From contig JAKISM010000057.1 in the NCBI GenBank assembly GCA_021648585.1, positions 1 through 12,666 of the forward strand: 12,666 nucleotides of DNA. The letters are read 5' to 3'. Every line of letters starts with the position of its first letter. Within the stretch, counting starts at the first letter, position 1. This stretch comes from Devosiaceae bacterium (GTDB lineage: Bacteria > Pseudomonadota > Alphaproteobacteria > Rhizobiales > Devosiaceae). Made by a program: the position numbers and the translations under genes. Below, one piece after another: positions 6,221 through 12,666 of the stretch. Under the pieces are notes generated by a model. The model searched no databases. It saw only the letters and a list, made by a program, of their open reading frames with translations, and was not told the origin of the DNA.

Positions 6221-6640
6221 TTAATTAAGTTTAGATTTATTATTGACTTGATTGAAATAAGCAATGGCATTGGCAATTAGTTGATTAAGCAACTCGTTAC
6301 CCTGAACAGTATCCTCGTCTTTAATTCTTTCAGACGTTAGAGAAACAGCAATAGCTTGCATTGCATAGGCAGCTTTTTTCTTGCCGCTTGCTTGAAGTTC
6401 GATAATTTGTTTTTGCAATTCGCTAATGGTTAAATCAAAGCCCTTTGGAGAAATTGTTAACTTTAATTCTGGCCAATCTTTTGCTTTGCTATCTTCAATC
6501 ATCTTTGTGGCGAGAGAGCCAATTAACCACATGGCCTCAGAATCTTTGCTGCCGCTTTCATTCAAATCTTTTAGCACTGTGAAAAGTGTCGCTTGTATAT
6601 TCTTCTCATATTGTGCTTGAGAAATTTGCTCTTTGCTCAT
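6221..6640 (-). CDS. Small helical protein of unknown function, downstream of ald
   Basis: A 139-residue soluble, mostly helical protein with no signal peptide or membrane segment. It is rich in Lys, Glu, Gln, Ala and Ser. The most distinctive stretches are EAMWLIGSLATKMIED (35-50), KKKAAYAMQAIAVSLTSERI (87-106) and a C-terminal helix NELLNQLIANAIAYF (114-128). I recall similar unnamed alphaproteobacterial proteins but no function. The start at 6640 is 5 nt after the alanine dehydrogenase stop codon, and its AGG-type ribosome binding site overlaps that stop, so the two genes are almost certainly co-transcribed and translationally coupled. Confidence 0.75.
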   Translation of the reverse strand: MSKEQISQAQYEKNIQATLFTVLKDLNESGSKDSEAMWLIGSLATKMIEDSKAKDWPELKLTISPKGFDLTISELQKQIIELQASGKKKAAYAMQAIAVSLTSERIKDEDTVQGNELLNQLIANAIAYFNQVNNKSKLN

Positions 6641-6645
6641 TTTAC

Positions 6646-7764
6646 CTATCCAGAAATTGCTTTAACTGCATCTATATAGGATAGATTTTGTGCTTTTGCT
6701 ACAGGCTCACAAGTTATTTTTCCAAATGCTACATTCAAGCCATTTAGCAAATGCTTATCGCTTAAAAGCGCTTGCTTATAGCCTAAGTTTGCAATGCGTA
6801 AAACATGGGGTAAGGTAACATTATTTAGAGCATAAGTTGAGGTGCGAGCTACCGCACCAGGCATATTTGCTACGCAATAATGCACAATATCATCAATTAT
6901 ATATGTCGGATCGTCATGCGTTGTAGCTTTTGAAGTTTCAAAACAGCCGCCCTGATCAATCGCCACATCAACCAACACCGCCCCCTGCTTCATTGTTTTT
7001 AGCATTTCACGATTTACTAGTTTAGGAGCGGCGGCTCCGGGAACTAAAACCGCACCAATGACAAGATCAGCATTGGCAACCTCACTAGCAAGCAATGCTT
7101 TTGAAGAATAAAGCGCCGTTGCCTTTGCGCCAAAATGATTTTCAAGTTGCTCAAGTGTAACAGGGTTCATATCAAGAATTGTAACATTAGCTTGCAAACC
7201 AACTGCCATTTGTGCGGCGTTAAAACCAACTACACCACCACCAATTATAACTACTTTTGCTGGTTGCACACCAGGTACGCCGCCAAGCAAAACACCACGC
7301 CCACCGTGAGATTTTTCAAGCGCCGTTGCACCAGCTTGCACCGAGAGGCGACCAGCAACTTGGCTCATTGGCTTTAATAATGGCAAGCCCCTATTATCAT
7401 CGGTTACAGTTTCGTAAGCAATGCAAATTGCATTTGATTTAATAAGGTCATTTGTCTGTTCAACATCTGGAGCTAAGTGCAAATAAGTGAACAATATTTG
7501 TCCATTGCGTAACATTTTACGTTCATCTGCTTGCGGCTCCTTGACCTTCACAATCATATCAGCTTTAGCAAAAATGCTTGTTGCGTCTGGGGCAATTTGA
7601 GCACCAACATTTTTATAATCCTCATCACTTGCCCCAATGCCCATGCCAGCATTAGTTTCTACCAGCACATTATGGCCAGCTAAGATTAATTCATTAACGC
7701 TTTCTGGAGTTAGTCCTACCCGATATTCGTGATTTTTAATTTCTTTTGGTACACCAATAAGCAT
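6646..7764 (-). CDS. ald: L-alanine dehydrogenase
   Basis: NAD-dependent oxidative deamination of L-alanine to pyruvate and ammonia (EC 1.4.1.1), or the reverse. The 372-residue length and numbering fit the family well: substrate residues R15, K75 (IVKVKEP) and H96 (TYLHLA), the dinucleotide-binding GGGVVG (175-180) with D198 at the end of the next strand, and catalytic D270 (VDVAIDQGG). It is a homohexamer in characterised members. GGAG lies 7 nt before the ATG at 7764. The next gene follows after 5 nt. A possible promoter lies at 7787-7815. In many alphaproteobacteria ald is controlled by an Lrp-type regulator encoded beside it; none is present here. Confidence 0.96.
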   Translation of the reverse strand: MLIGVPKEIKNHEYRVGLTPESVNELILAGHNVLVETNAGMGIGASDEDYKNVGAQIAPDATSIFAKADMIVKVKEPQADERKMLRNGQILFTYLHLAPDVEQTNDLIKSNAICIAYETVTDDNRGLPLLKPMSQVAGRLSVQAGATALEKSHGGRGVLLGGVPGVQPAKVVIIGGGVVGFNAAQMAVGLQANVTILDMNPVTLEQLENHFGAKATALYSSKALLASEVANADLVIGAVLVPGAAAPKLVNREMLKTMKQGAVLVDVAIDQGGCFETSKATTHDDPTYIIDDIVHYCVANMPGAVARTSTYALNNVTLPHVLRIANLGYKQALLSDKHLLNGLNVAFGKITCEPVAKAQNLSYIDAVKAISG

Positions 7765-7786
7765 AATTTCTCTCCATAATTTTATT

Positions 7787-7815
7787 TATTTACAATTAGC
7801 AGGTATTTTGAACAA
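7787..7815 (-). promoter_or_regulatory. Possible promoter of the ald operon
   Basis: On the minus strand TTGTTC (7815-7810), a 17-nt spacer and TAAATA (7792-7787) stand about 23 nt ahead of the ald start codon. The spacing is ideal and the boxes are a moderate match to consensus. Confidence 0.35.
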
Positions 7816-8018
7816 TTTCTTGTGAAAGAAGGGCTGAATCTGAATTTGAAGGGATAAAATCCTGTTGCCTTCTTAAAATGAGCAATAAAATCCCACTTTC
7901 AATATGGGAGAGGAAATGGCAAATATCTCAGTCTGTTAACCATATATTGGTGATTATACCTATAAATCTACTTTAGGGACGCTGTTTAAGCAACTAATCA
8001 GCGAAAGAGATAGTAGGT
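7816..8018. other. Divergent intergenic region between ald and the PAS gene
   Basis: Most of the 254-nt ald-PAS spacer. It contains two direct copies of ataaaatcc (7854-7862, 7885-7893), two of gaaggg, and a small inverted repeat tccca/tggga (7891-7895, 7905-7909). These could be regulator sites or chance. I could not pick a convincing promoter for the PAS gene, and I see no sigma-28 chemotaxis-type promoter. Confidence 0.35.
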
Positions 8019-8534
8019 ATGGTTTTGGCACTTGAAGGAACAGAGCGCACAATGCAAGATGGTGACTTGATTGTCAGTAAGACTGACACGAAGGGTTGGA
8101 TTACATATTGCAATGATTCATGCGCAGATATTGCAGAATATGAAATTGATGAACTGATTGGTCAACCCCATTCAATAATTCGCTCACAAGGAATGCCTAG
8201 ATGTGTATTTAAGCTTCTTTGGGATAGGATTGCTGCTGGGCATGAAATATTTGCTTTTGTGGTGAATAAATCCAAAAACAATAATCATTATTGGGTTTTT
8301 GCCCATGTTACCCCCTCACGAGATGAGGAGGGGAATATTACTGGTTATCACTCGAACAGACGCAAGCCTTTTGGTAGCGCCTTAGAAGTAATCAAACCAC
8401 TTTATAAAGCTTTGCTTGCTGAAGAGGCAAAATATAAAAATCGTAAAGAAGGTCTGGCGGCATCAACTGCTATATTAACTTCAATTTTACAAGAGAAAGG
8501 TGTCGATTATGACGAATTTATTCTCTCGATTTAA
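8019..8534 (+). CDS. Aer-like PAS domain protein (soluble sensor half)
   Basis: A 171-residue cytoplasmic protein with a single PAS domain (about 15-117) aligning along its length with the N-terminal PAS domain of the aerotaxis receptor Aer: ITYCNDSCADIAEY (28-41), ELIGQPHSIIR (45-55), W68, HYWVFAHVTPS (90-100) and GYHSNRRKP (109-117). Helix VIKPLYKALLAEE (124-136) matches the segment after the Aer PAS domain. Aer binds FAD using Arg57, His58 and Asp60; here the arginine is kept (R55) but the His and Asp positions are S56 and G58, so cofactor binding may be weak or different. No membrane helix is present. The ATG at 8019 has a weak GAGA site; a TTG at 8025 has a better-spaced AGG. The gene overlaps the chemoreceptor gene by 26 nt. 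Confidence 0.85.
   Translation: MVLALEGTERTMQDGDLIVSKTDTKGWITYCNDSCADIAEYEIDELIGQPHSIIRSQGMPRCVFKLLWDRIAAGHEIFAFVVNKSKNNNHYWVFAHVTPSRDEEGNITGYHSNRRKPFGSALEVIKPLYKALLAEEAKYKNRKEGLAASTAILTSILQEKGVDYDEFILSI
8496..8500 (+). promoter_or_regulatory. Ribosome binding site inside the PAS gene, sets the chemoreceptor start
   Basis: AAAGG at 8496-8500 lies 8 nt before the ATG at 8509. The GTG at 8500 overlaps this site and is therefore unlikely to be the start. Confidence 0.55.
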
Positions 8535-9978
8535 TATGTCTTCATTATTTGTTGCCGTTATTTGCTCAACTATTGTAGCATTTACTGCAATAATAATATT
8601 TATTGTTGCCTTATTTAAATTACCAACATTGGTTATTGAAATTTTGAACATCTTTCAAGTTATCATGGCATTTATAGCTTTTAGAATGATTGTTCGTACA
8701 CGTAAAGTCTTTCAGAAAATCGGCGAAGTTAGTGAATATATTCGAAATGGAAATTTTCAGAATCGTATTATTGGTCATGGCGAAAAGGGCGAAGTCGAAG
8801 ATGTAATAAATAGTTTGAACAACTCTATTGATGTTAGCGATTGTTTTGTGCGTGAATCAGCTTTGGCTATGCAAGCATCATCTGAAGGGCGCTATTATCG
8901 TAAGATTGTTCTTGCTGGGCTTCATGGATCATTTCTTGAGAGTGCAAATGGTATAAATGCTGCGATTGATGTTATGGCTTCTCATGATGAGAGCGCTAAG
9001 TCGAGCATGTGTGATGTTGAGGAAATGCTTGCGCAAAATAAACGTGGCGTTGCAGAAGTTGGTAAGGTTCTTGCGGCTCTCGCTAAGACTGACCTAACTT
9101 TAAGAGTTCAGGGTGAGTTTGAAGGTGAATTCAAAAAACTTCAGAACGATACAAATGCGGTTGCAGATCGCCTCACCGATATTGTTGGTCAATTACAAGA
9201 CACATCTGGCGGACTTAAAACAGCAACTGGCGAGATACTTGAGGGTGCAAATGATCTTGCTGATAGAACAACAAAACAAGCCGCAACTATTGAAGAAACT
9301 TCTGCTGCTATGGAACAATTATCTTCAACAGTTATTGCTAATGCCGAAAAAGCAGAAGAAGCTTCAAATAAATCTGCAATTACGTCTAAAACAGCAGCAG
9401 ATGGCGAACAAATTATGCATAAAGCAAAAGATGCTATGGAGCGCATTACAACTTCATCTGAGAAAATCTCAAACATCATTGGCATGATTGATGATATTGC
9501 TTTCCAAACTAACTTGCTGGCGCTTAATGCTTCTGTTGAAGCAGCAAGTGCTGGAGAAGCTGGTAAGGGCTTTGCGGTTGTTGCGGTTGAGGTTCGTCGC
9601 CTAGCGCAAAGTGCCGCTGAGGCATCAAGTGAGGTTAAAGTGTTAATCGAGCAAAGCGCAACTGAAGTTTCTGGTGGCTCGAAATTAGTTGAAGAGGCGG
9701 CTGGTAAACTCAATAATATTTTAGAATCAGTACGTGAAAATTCAAGCCTACTTGAGAGCATAGCAAAAAATAGTCGTGAGCAAGCAAGTTCGCTTGAAGA
9801 GGTAAATGGGGCGGTTCGTCAAATGGACGAAATGACGCAACATAATGCGGCACTCGTTGAAGAAACAAACGCCGCCATTGAGCAAACAGAAGCGCAAGCC
9901 AATGAGCTTGATCAAATTGTTGAGGTGTTTAAGCTTGAGGCTGATACACACTATGAAGCGGAACGAGCCGTAGCATAA
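8509..9978 (+). CDS. Methyl-accepting chemotaxis protein with minimal periplasmic loop
   Basis: Chemoreceptor of 489 residues that signals to CheA/CheW. Two membrane helices at about 11-36 and 39-60 are joined by only a few residues, so there is no periplasmic ligand domain. A HAMP-like region (about 60-108), a second helical linker with GRYYRKIVLAGLHGSF (127-142) and a HAMP-like segment (about 178-228) follow. The C-terminal signalling coiled coil has the conserved hairpin tip IDDIAFQTNLLALNASVEAA (327-346), then AGKGFAVVAVEVRRLA (351-366). Likely methylation helices flank it. No C-terminal CheR-binding pentapeptide is seen. The start at 8509 overlaps the PAS gene by 26 nt, which fits translational coupling and a shared complex in which the PAS protein senses and this protein transmits. 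Confidence 0.93.
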   Translation: MTNLFSRFNMSSLFVAVICSTIVAFTAIIIFIVALFKLPTLVIEILNIFQVIMAFIAFRMIVRTRKVFQKIGEVSEYIRNGNFQNRIIGHGEKGEVEDVINSLNNSIDVSDCFVRESALAMQASSEGRYYRKIVLAGLHGSFLESANGINAAIDVMASHDESAKSSMCDVEEMLAQNKRGVAEVGKVLAALAKTDLTLRVQGEFEGEFKKLQNDTNAVADRLTDIVGQLQDTSGGLKTATGEILEGANDLADRTTKQAATIEETSAAMEQLSSTVIANAEKAEEASNKSAITSKTAADGEQIMHKAKDAMERITTSSEKISNIIGMIDDIAFQTNLLALNASVEAASAGEAGKGFAVVAVEVRRLAQSAAEASSEVKVLIEQSATEVSGGSKLVEEAAGKLNNILESVRENSSLLESIAKNSREQASSLEEVNGAVRQMDEMTQHNAALVEETNAAIEQTEAQANELDQIVEVFKLEADTHYEAERAVA

Positions 9979-10006
9979 TAATCAACTTCAAAATTATTAT
10001 GAAATT

Positions 10007-10037
10007 GGGCGCTTTGAAAAAAGCGCCCTTTTCTTTT
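10007..10037 (+). terminator. Rho-independent terminator after the chemoreceptor gene
   Basis: A 9-bp GC-rich stem gggcgcttt/aaagcgccc (10007-10015, 10020-10028) with a GAAA tetraloop, followed by ttttctttt (10029-10037). It begins 28 nt past the chemoreceptor stop and ends the PAS-chemoreceptor transcript. Confidence 0.93.
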
Positions 10038-10077
10038 GCTTTGCATTGCCTTAGATAGGCATAGAACAATTTTACTT

Positions 10078-10083
10078 TAAGGA
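10078..10083 (+). promoter_or_regulatory. Ribosome binding site that selects the second ATG of ettA
   Basis: TAAGGA ends directly against the ATG at 10084 but is 6 nt from the ATG at 10090. The latter is therefore the likely start, and the resulting N-terminus (MARQFIYHM) matches the family. Confidence 0.65.
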
Positions 10084-10089
10084 ATGTCT

Positions 10090-11745
10090 ATGGCTCGCCA
10101 ATTTATCTATCACATGTCTAATCTTTCAAAATCTTATGCTGGTGGCAAAAAGGTTTTGGACGGTGTTAATTTAAGTTTTTACCCCGATGCAAAAATCGGC
10201 GTGCTTGGGCCCAATGGCGCAGGTAAATCTACTTTGCTAAAAATCATGGCAGGTTTAGACAATGAGTTTAATGGCGAAGCGTGGTTAGCTGAGGGTGCAA
10301 GCGTGGGCTATTTGTCGCAAGAGCCGCAACTCGATCCAAGCCTTGATGCTATTGGCAATGTAATGATTGGCGTGAAGGATAAGAAGGCAATTCTTGATAA
10401 GTATAATGATTTAATGATGAATTATTCGGACGAAACAGCGGACGAAGCGGCAAAATTACAAGACGAGATTGATGCGCAAAATCTTTGGGATCTAGATAGC
10501 CAAGTAGAAATGGCAATGGAGGCTTTGGGCTGTGTTGAGCCAACATCTTCAGTTGAGAATCTCTCAGGCGGTGAAAAACGGCGCATTGCGCTTTGCCAGC
10601 TTTTGCTAAGCAAGCCAGATTTATTACTACTAGATGAGCCAACAAACCACCTTGATGCCGAAACAACCGCATGGCTAGAGCGTCATTTGCGTGAATATAC
10701 TGGCTCGGTTTTGCTCATCACTCACGATAGATATTTCTTGGATAATGTTACGGGCTGGATTTTAGAACTTGATCGTGGTCGTGGCATACCATATGAGGGC
10801 AATTATTCCGCCTACCTTACGCAAAAAGCCAAGCGCTATGCACAAGAGGGACGTGAAGATGTTGCACGACTTAAAGTGTTGGAGCGTGAGCAAGAATGGA
10901 TGGGCAAAAGCCCCCAAGCACGCCAAAGTAAATCTAAAGCCCGCCTTAAGGCATATGATGAGTTGGTCAAAATAAACGAAGCCAGAACGCAAAGCACTTC
11001 TGCGCAAATTATTATTCCAGCAGGCGAGCGTTTGGGCGATAGGGTTATTGATCTTAGCGAAGTTTCTAAGGGTTATGGCGAAAGATTGCTGATTGATAAT
11101 TTAAGCTTCAAACTGCCTCCGGGTGGTATTGTCGGAATTATCGGGGCAAATGGCGCCGGTAAAACAACGCTATTTCGCATGATTACAGGGCAAGAAAAAC
11201 CTGATAGTGGCACTATTGAAATTGCCGATAATGTAAAACTTGGTTATGTAGATCAAAGCCGTGATAGTTTGGACGATAATAAAACCGTCTGGGAAGAAAT
11301 TTCCGAAGGCAGTGATATTTTAATGCTTGGCAAACGTGAAATGAATAGCCGTGCCTATTGCTCAACATTTAATTTTAAGGGCGGCGACCAACAACAAAAA
11401 GTTGGCAATCTATCGGGCGGGCAACGCAACCGTGTTCACTTAGCAAAAATGCTAAAATCAGGCTCAAACGTGTTATTGCTCGATGAGCCAACCAACGATC
11501 TCGACACCGAAACTTTAGCGGCACTAGAAGAAGCCCTAGAAGAGTTCGCAGGTTGCGCCGTTATCATCTCGCACGATAGAATGTTTTTAGATCGCTTGGC
11601 AACTCACATGCTATCGTTTGAAGGTGATAGTCATGTTGAATGGTTTGAGGGCAATTTCTATGAGTATGAGCAAGACAAAATCCGCAGGCTTGGTGCGAAC
11701 TCGGTTAATCCTAAGCGTATGAGTTATAAGCGGTTGACTCGGTGA
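10090..11745 (+). CDS. ettA: Energy-dependent translational throttle protein EttA (ABC-F ATPase)
   Basis: ABC-F protein that binds the ribosomal E site and gates the start of elongation according to the ATP/ADP ratio. It has two ABC domains without membrane segments: Walker A GPNGAGKST (40-48) and GANGAGKTT (352-360), signature LSGGE (158-162) and LSGGQ (441-445), Walker B LLLLDEPTNHLD (178-189) and VLLLDEPTNDLD (461-472). The insertion around residues 93-140 corresponds to the EttA arm, and the charged linker between the domains is at about 245-310. The C-terminal ending KRMSYKRLTR is typical of the family. Length is 551 residues, close to the usual 555. A weak promoter (TTGCAT, 15 nt, TAGAAC) lies at 10041-10067. 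The stop overlaps the start of the next gene in TGATG. Confidence 0.96.
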   Translation: MARQFIYHMSNLSKSYAGGKKVLDGVNLSFYPDAKIGVLGPNGAGKSTLLKIMAGLDNEFNGEAWLAEGASVGYLSQEPQLDPSLDAIGNVMIGVKDKKAILDKYNDLMMNYSDETADEAAKLQDEIDAQNLWDLDSQVEMAMEALGCVEPTSSVENLSGGEKRRIALCQLLLSKPDLLLLDEPTNHLDAETTAWLERHLREYTGSVLLITHDRYFLDNVTGWILELDRGRGIPYEGNYSAYLTQKAKRYAQEGREDVARLKVLEREQEWMGKSPQARQSKSKARLKAYDELVKINEARTQSTSAQIIIPAGERLGDRVIDLSEVSKGYGERLLIDNLSFKLPPGGIVGIIGANGAGKTTLFRMITGQEKPDSGTIEIADNVKLGYVDQSRDSLDDNKTVWEEISEGSDILMLGKREMNSRAYCSTFNFKGGDQQQKVGNLSGGQRNRVHLAKMLKSGSNVLLLDEPTNDLDTETLAALEEALEEFAGCAVIISHDRMFLDRLATHMLSFEGDSHVEWFEGNFYEYEQDKIRRLGANSVNPKRMSYKRLTR

Positions 11746-12275
11746 TGGTGGGGAGAATGAGTAAAGCCAAAACGCACAAACTAAAATTACCCGGATTAAT
11801 ACTCCAACGGGGATTTTGGCTTTATGTTTGGCGTGTTACAACTCCTAAAAATGGCATATGGCATTATGTTGGACGAACAGGTGATGCCAGTAGTCCATAC
11901 GCTGCGTCTGTTTATAGAAGAATGGGGCAGCATTTAGGAAAGGCCAAGAACACTAATGCGTTGCGTAAGAATTTAGTAAAAATGGAAATAAACCCTGAAG
12001 ACTGCTCGTTCGAAATGATTGCTCATGGACCAATTTATGATGAGGTGCATAATGGCTTTGATTATACTAATAAAGATGAAAAAAATGAGCACTTTAAGAA
12101 TCACAAGCCTTATCGAGATTGTGTAGCCGCTATGGAAAAACAGTTATGTGAAGATTTGAAAAAAGCTGGGTATAAAGTTTTAAATATAGTCAATAGCAAT
12201 GCTAGGCTAAATGAAGAAAAATGGAAACCAGTTCGAGCAGCTTTTGCTAAAGAGTTTACGAAATTAAAAGGTTAA
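11745..12275 (+). CDS. GIY-YIG-like domain protein
   Basis: A 176-residue basic cytoplasmic protein of a family I recognise from alphaproteobacteria but cannot name. Its first half, counted from the start chosen here, follows the GIY-YIG nuclease pattern: a first strand FWLYVWRV (22-29), then HYVGRTGDASS in place of YIG with the downstream arginine, and VYRRMGQHLG containing the usual Arg and His of the helix. A later glutamate in AAMEKQL could be the metal ligand. Nuclease activity is unproven. The ATG at 11745 overlaps the ettA stop (TGATG), suggesting re-initiation; an alternative ATG at 11757 gives MSKAKTHKLKL, with GGTG 6 nt upstream. Its link to ettA may be only co-transcription. No terminator is evident after it. 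Confidence 0.72.
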   Translation: MVGRMSKAKTHKLKLPGLILQRGFWLYVWRVTTPKNGIWHYVGRTGDASSPYAASVYRRMGQHLGKAKNTNALRKNLVKMEINPEDCSFEMIAHGPIYDEVHNGFDYTNKDEKNEHFKNHKPYRDCVAAMEKQLCEDLKKAGYKVLNIVNSNARLNEEKWKPVRAAFAKEFTKLKG

Positions 12276-12374
12276 AATGAGCTAACGGCACTTTTTTCCC
12301 CTCTGTCGCCAGCAATTCCATTATCCATTTATTAGCTTGAGTAAAAAACTCTACTGCCAGTAATATCCTCCGCC

Positions 12375-12401
12375 GTCATGCCGTTGAAAAACGGCATCCA
12401 T
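12375..12401 (+). repeat. Palindromic hairpin repeat, copy 1
   Basis: The hairpin atgccgtt/aacggcat (12378-12385, 12390-12397) has a GAAA tetraloop, flanked by gtc and ccat. It is related to the inverted copy at 12491-12517, with the differences confined to two stem base pairs. It resembles the gtcat...tccat palindromes common between genes in alphaproteobacteria. Confidence 0.85.
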
Positions 12402-12433
12402 TACACCCCTCAACAGGCACTATTTTAGTATTG

Positions 12434-12454
12434 TTCTCGTTGTTGAAACGAGGA
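12434..12454. repeat. Small hairpin between the two palindromic repeats
   Basis: ttctcgtt (12434-12441) pairs with aacgagga (12447-12454), including one G-T pair, around a gttga loop. The arrangement resembles the neighbouring hairpins in ending its stem with tt/aa, but the stem sequence is unrelated. Confidence 0.5.
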
Positions 12455-12490
12455 ATAAACCACTATTTATGATATAGTTTGATAGCGCAA

Positions 12491-12517
12491 ATGGACCCCG
12501 TTTTTCAACGGGGTGAC
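12491..12517 (-). repeat. Palindromic hairpin repeat, copy 2 (inverted)
   Basis: Read on the minus strand this is the same element as copy 1: the stem accccgtt/aacggggt with a GAAA tetraloop, flanked by gtc and ccat. Of 27 positions, 23 match; the four differences form two compensated base pairs. Confidence 0.85.
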
Positions 12518-12546
12518 ACTGGAGGGACGGGGTAACGCTGGAGGGA
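12509..12546 (+). repeat. Tandem duplication of 19 nt
   Basis: Two adjacent 19-nt copies (12509-12527, 12528-12546), each starting with cggggt and ending with ctggaggga, differ at two positions. The first copy includes the right arm of the second hairpin repeat, so the duplication grew out of its edge. Confidence 0.75.
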
Positions 12547-12598
12547 GATGGCTGATTTCATAGTAGTGGCTTGATATTGATAGGCAACAAACTCCGAT

Positions 12599-12666
12599 GT
12601 CTTTGCGAGAAGCGGAGCGACGTGGCAATCCAGAATTTCTTAGTTTATATGATAGATTCTGGATTG
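12599..12666. repeat. Partial palindromic repeat element cut by the window edge
   Basis: caatccagaat (12626-12636) and attctggattg (12656-12666) form a perfect 11-bp inverted repeat around a 19-nt centre. The left arm continues outward as gtctttgcgagaagcggagc (12599-12618) and on into gacgtgg, which resembles a widespread bacterial palindromic repeat. The right arm should continue past the window end. Confidence 0.7.

Larger units (their letters stand above)
12276..12666. other. Non-coding region rich in dispersed palindromic repeats
   Basis: A 391-nt stretch with no plausible gene. The first 90 nt are AT-rich and unremarkable. The rest holds two inverted copies of one hairpin (12375-12401, 12491-12517), a separate hairpin near 12434-12454, a 19-nt tandem duplication (12509-12546) and one arm of a larger palindromic element at the window end. 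This composition is typical of intergenic repeat clusters in alphaproteobacteria. Confidence 0.8.

Noticed and set aside
9189..9761. Minus-strand reading frame inside the chemoreceptor gene
   Set aside because: Shadow of the conserved signalling domain, with low-complexity Ser/Ala composition and no independent support.

Overview
The window looks like part of an AT-rich alphaproteobacterial chromosome. The clues are the pcm-like methyltransferase next to a TolC-family gene (a gene pair I know from Rhizobiales-type genomes), an alphaproteobacterial EttA, and a PAS protein paired with a chemoreceptor. I cannot name a genus. There is no phage, insertion sequence or CRISPR. Most genes are housekeeping, separated by short AT-rich spacers.

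Layout. Positions 144-2307 (minus strand) hold a TolC-type outer-membrane channel and, upstream of it, a Pcm-like methyltransferase that lacks the usual ISQP-type motif of its family. Divergent from these is tRNA-Cys(GCA) at 2503-2576. Its 3' flank is an unusual array of 67/93-nt repeats (2577-2770) that begins right after the encoded CCA. A secreted protein with a JAB-like HTH...SSTD motif (DUF4329-like) runs leftward from 3363 and may have a 13-codon upstream ORF. Divergent from it is homoserine dehydrogenase (3466-4974), which carries a 66-residue N-terminal extension resembling a small alphaproteobacterial helix-turn-helix protein. Its promoter region contains a perfect 7+7 palindrome and the mRNA may be leaderless. 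This suggests a possible self-regulating enzyme, a hypothesis built only from the sequence.

The middle holds a four-helix membrane protein of unknown function, a Prx5-type peroxiredoxin with a clear terminator, and alanine dehydrogenase followed 5 nt later by a small unknown protein. The plus-strand pair at 8019-9978 is a soluble PAS protein overlapping a chemoreceptor with two membrane helices and almost no periplasmic loop. Together they look like E. coli Aer split into two polypeptides. After a strong terminator comes EttA, a ribosome-associated ABC-F ATPase, whose stop codon overlaps the start of a GIY-YIG-like protein.

The right end (12276-12666) has no gene. It is built of dispersed palindromic repeats: two inverted copies of a hairpin whose stems differ only by compensatory changes, a 19-nt tandem duplication, and one arm of a larger palindromic element cut by the window edge.

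The most interesting candidates are the HTH-homoserine dehydrogenase fusion with its promoter palindrome, the tRNA-linked repeat array, the split Aer pair, and the covarying hairpin repeats.
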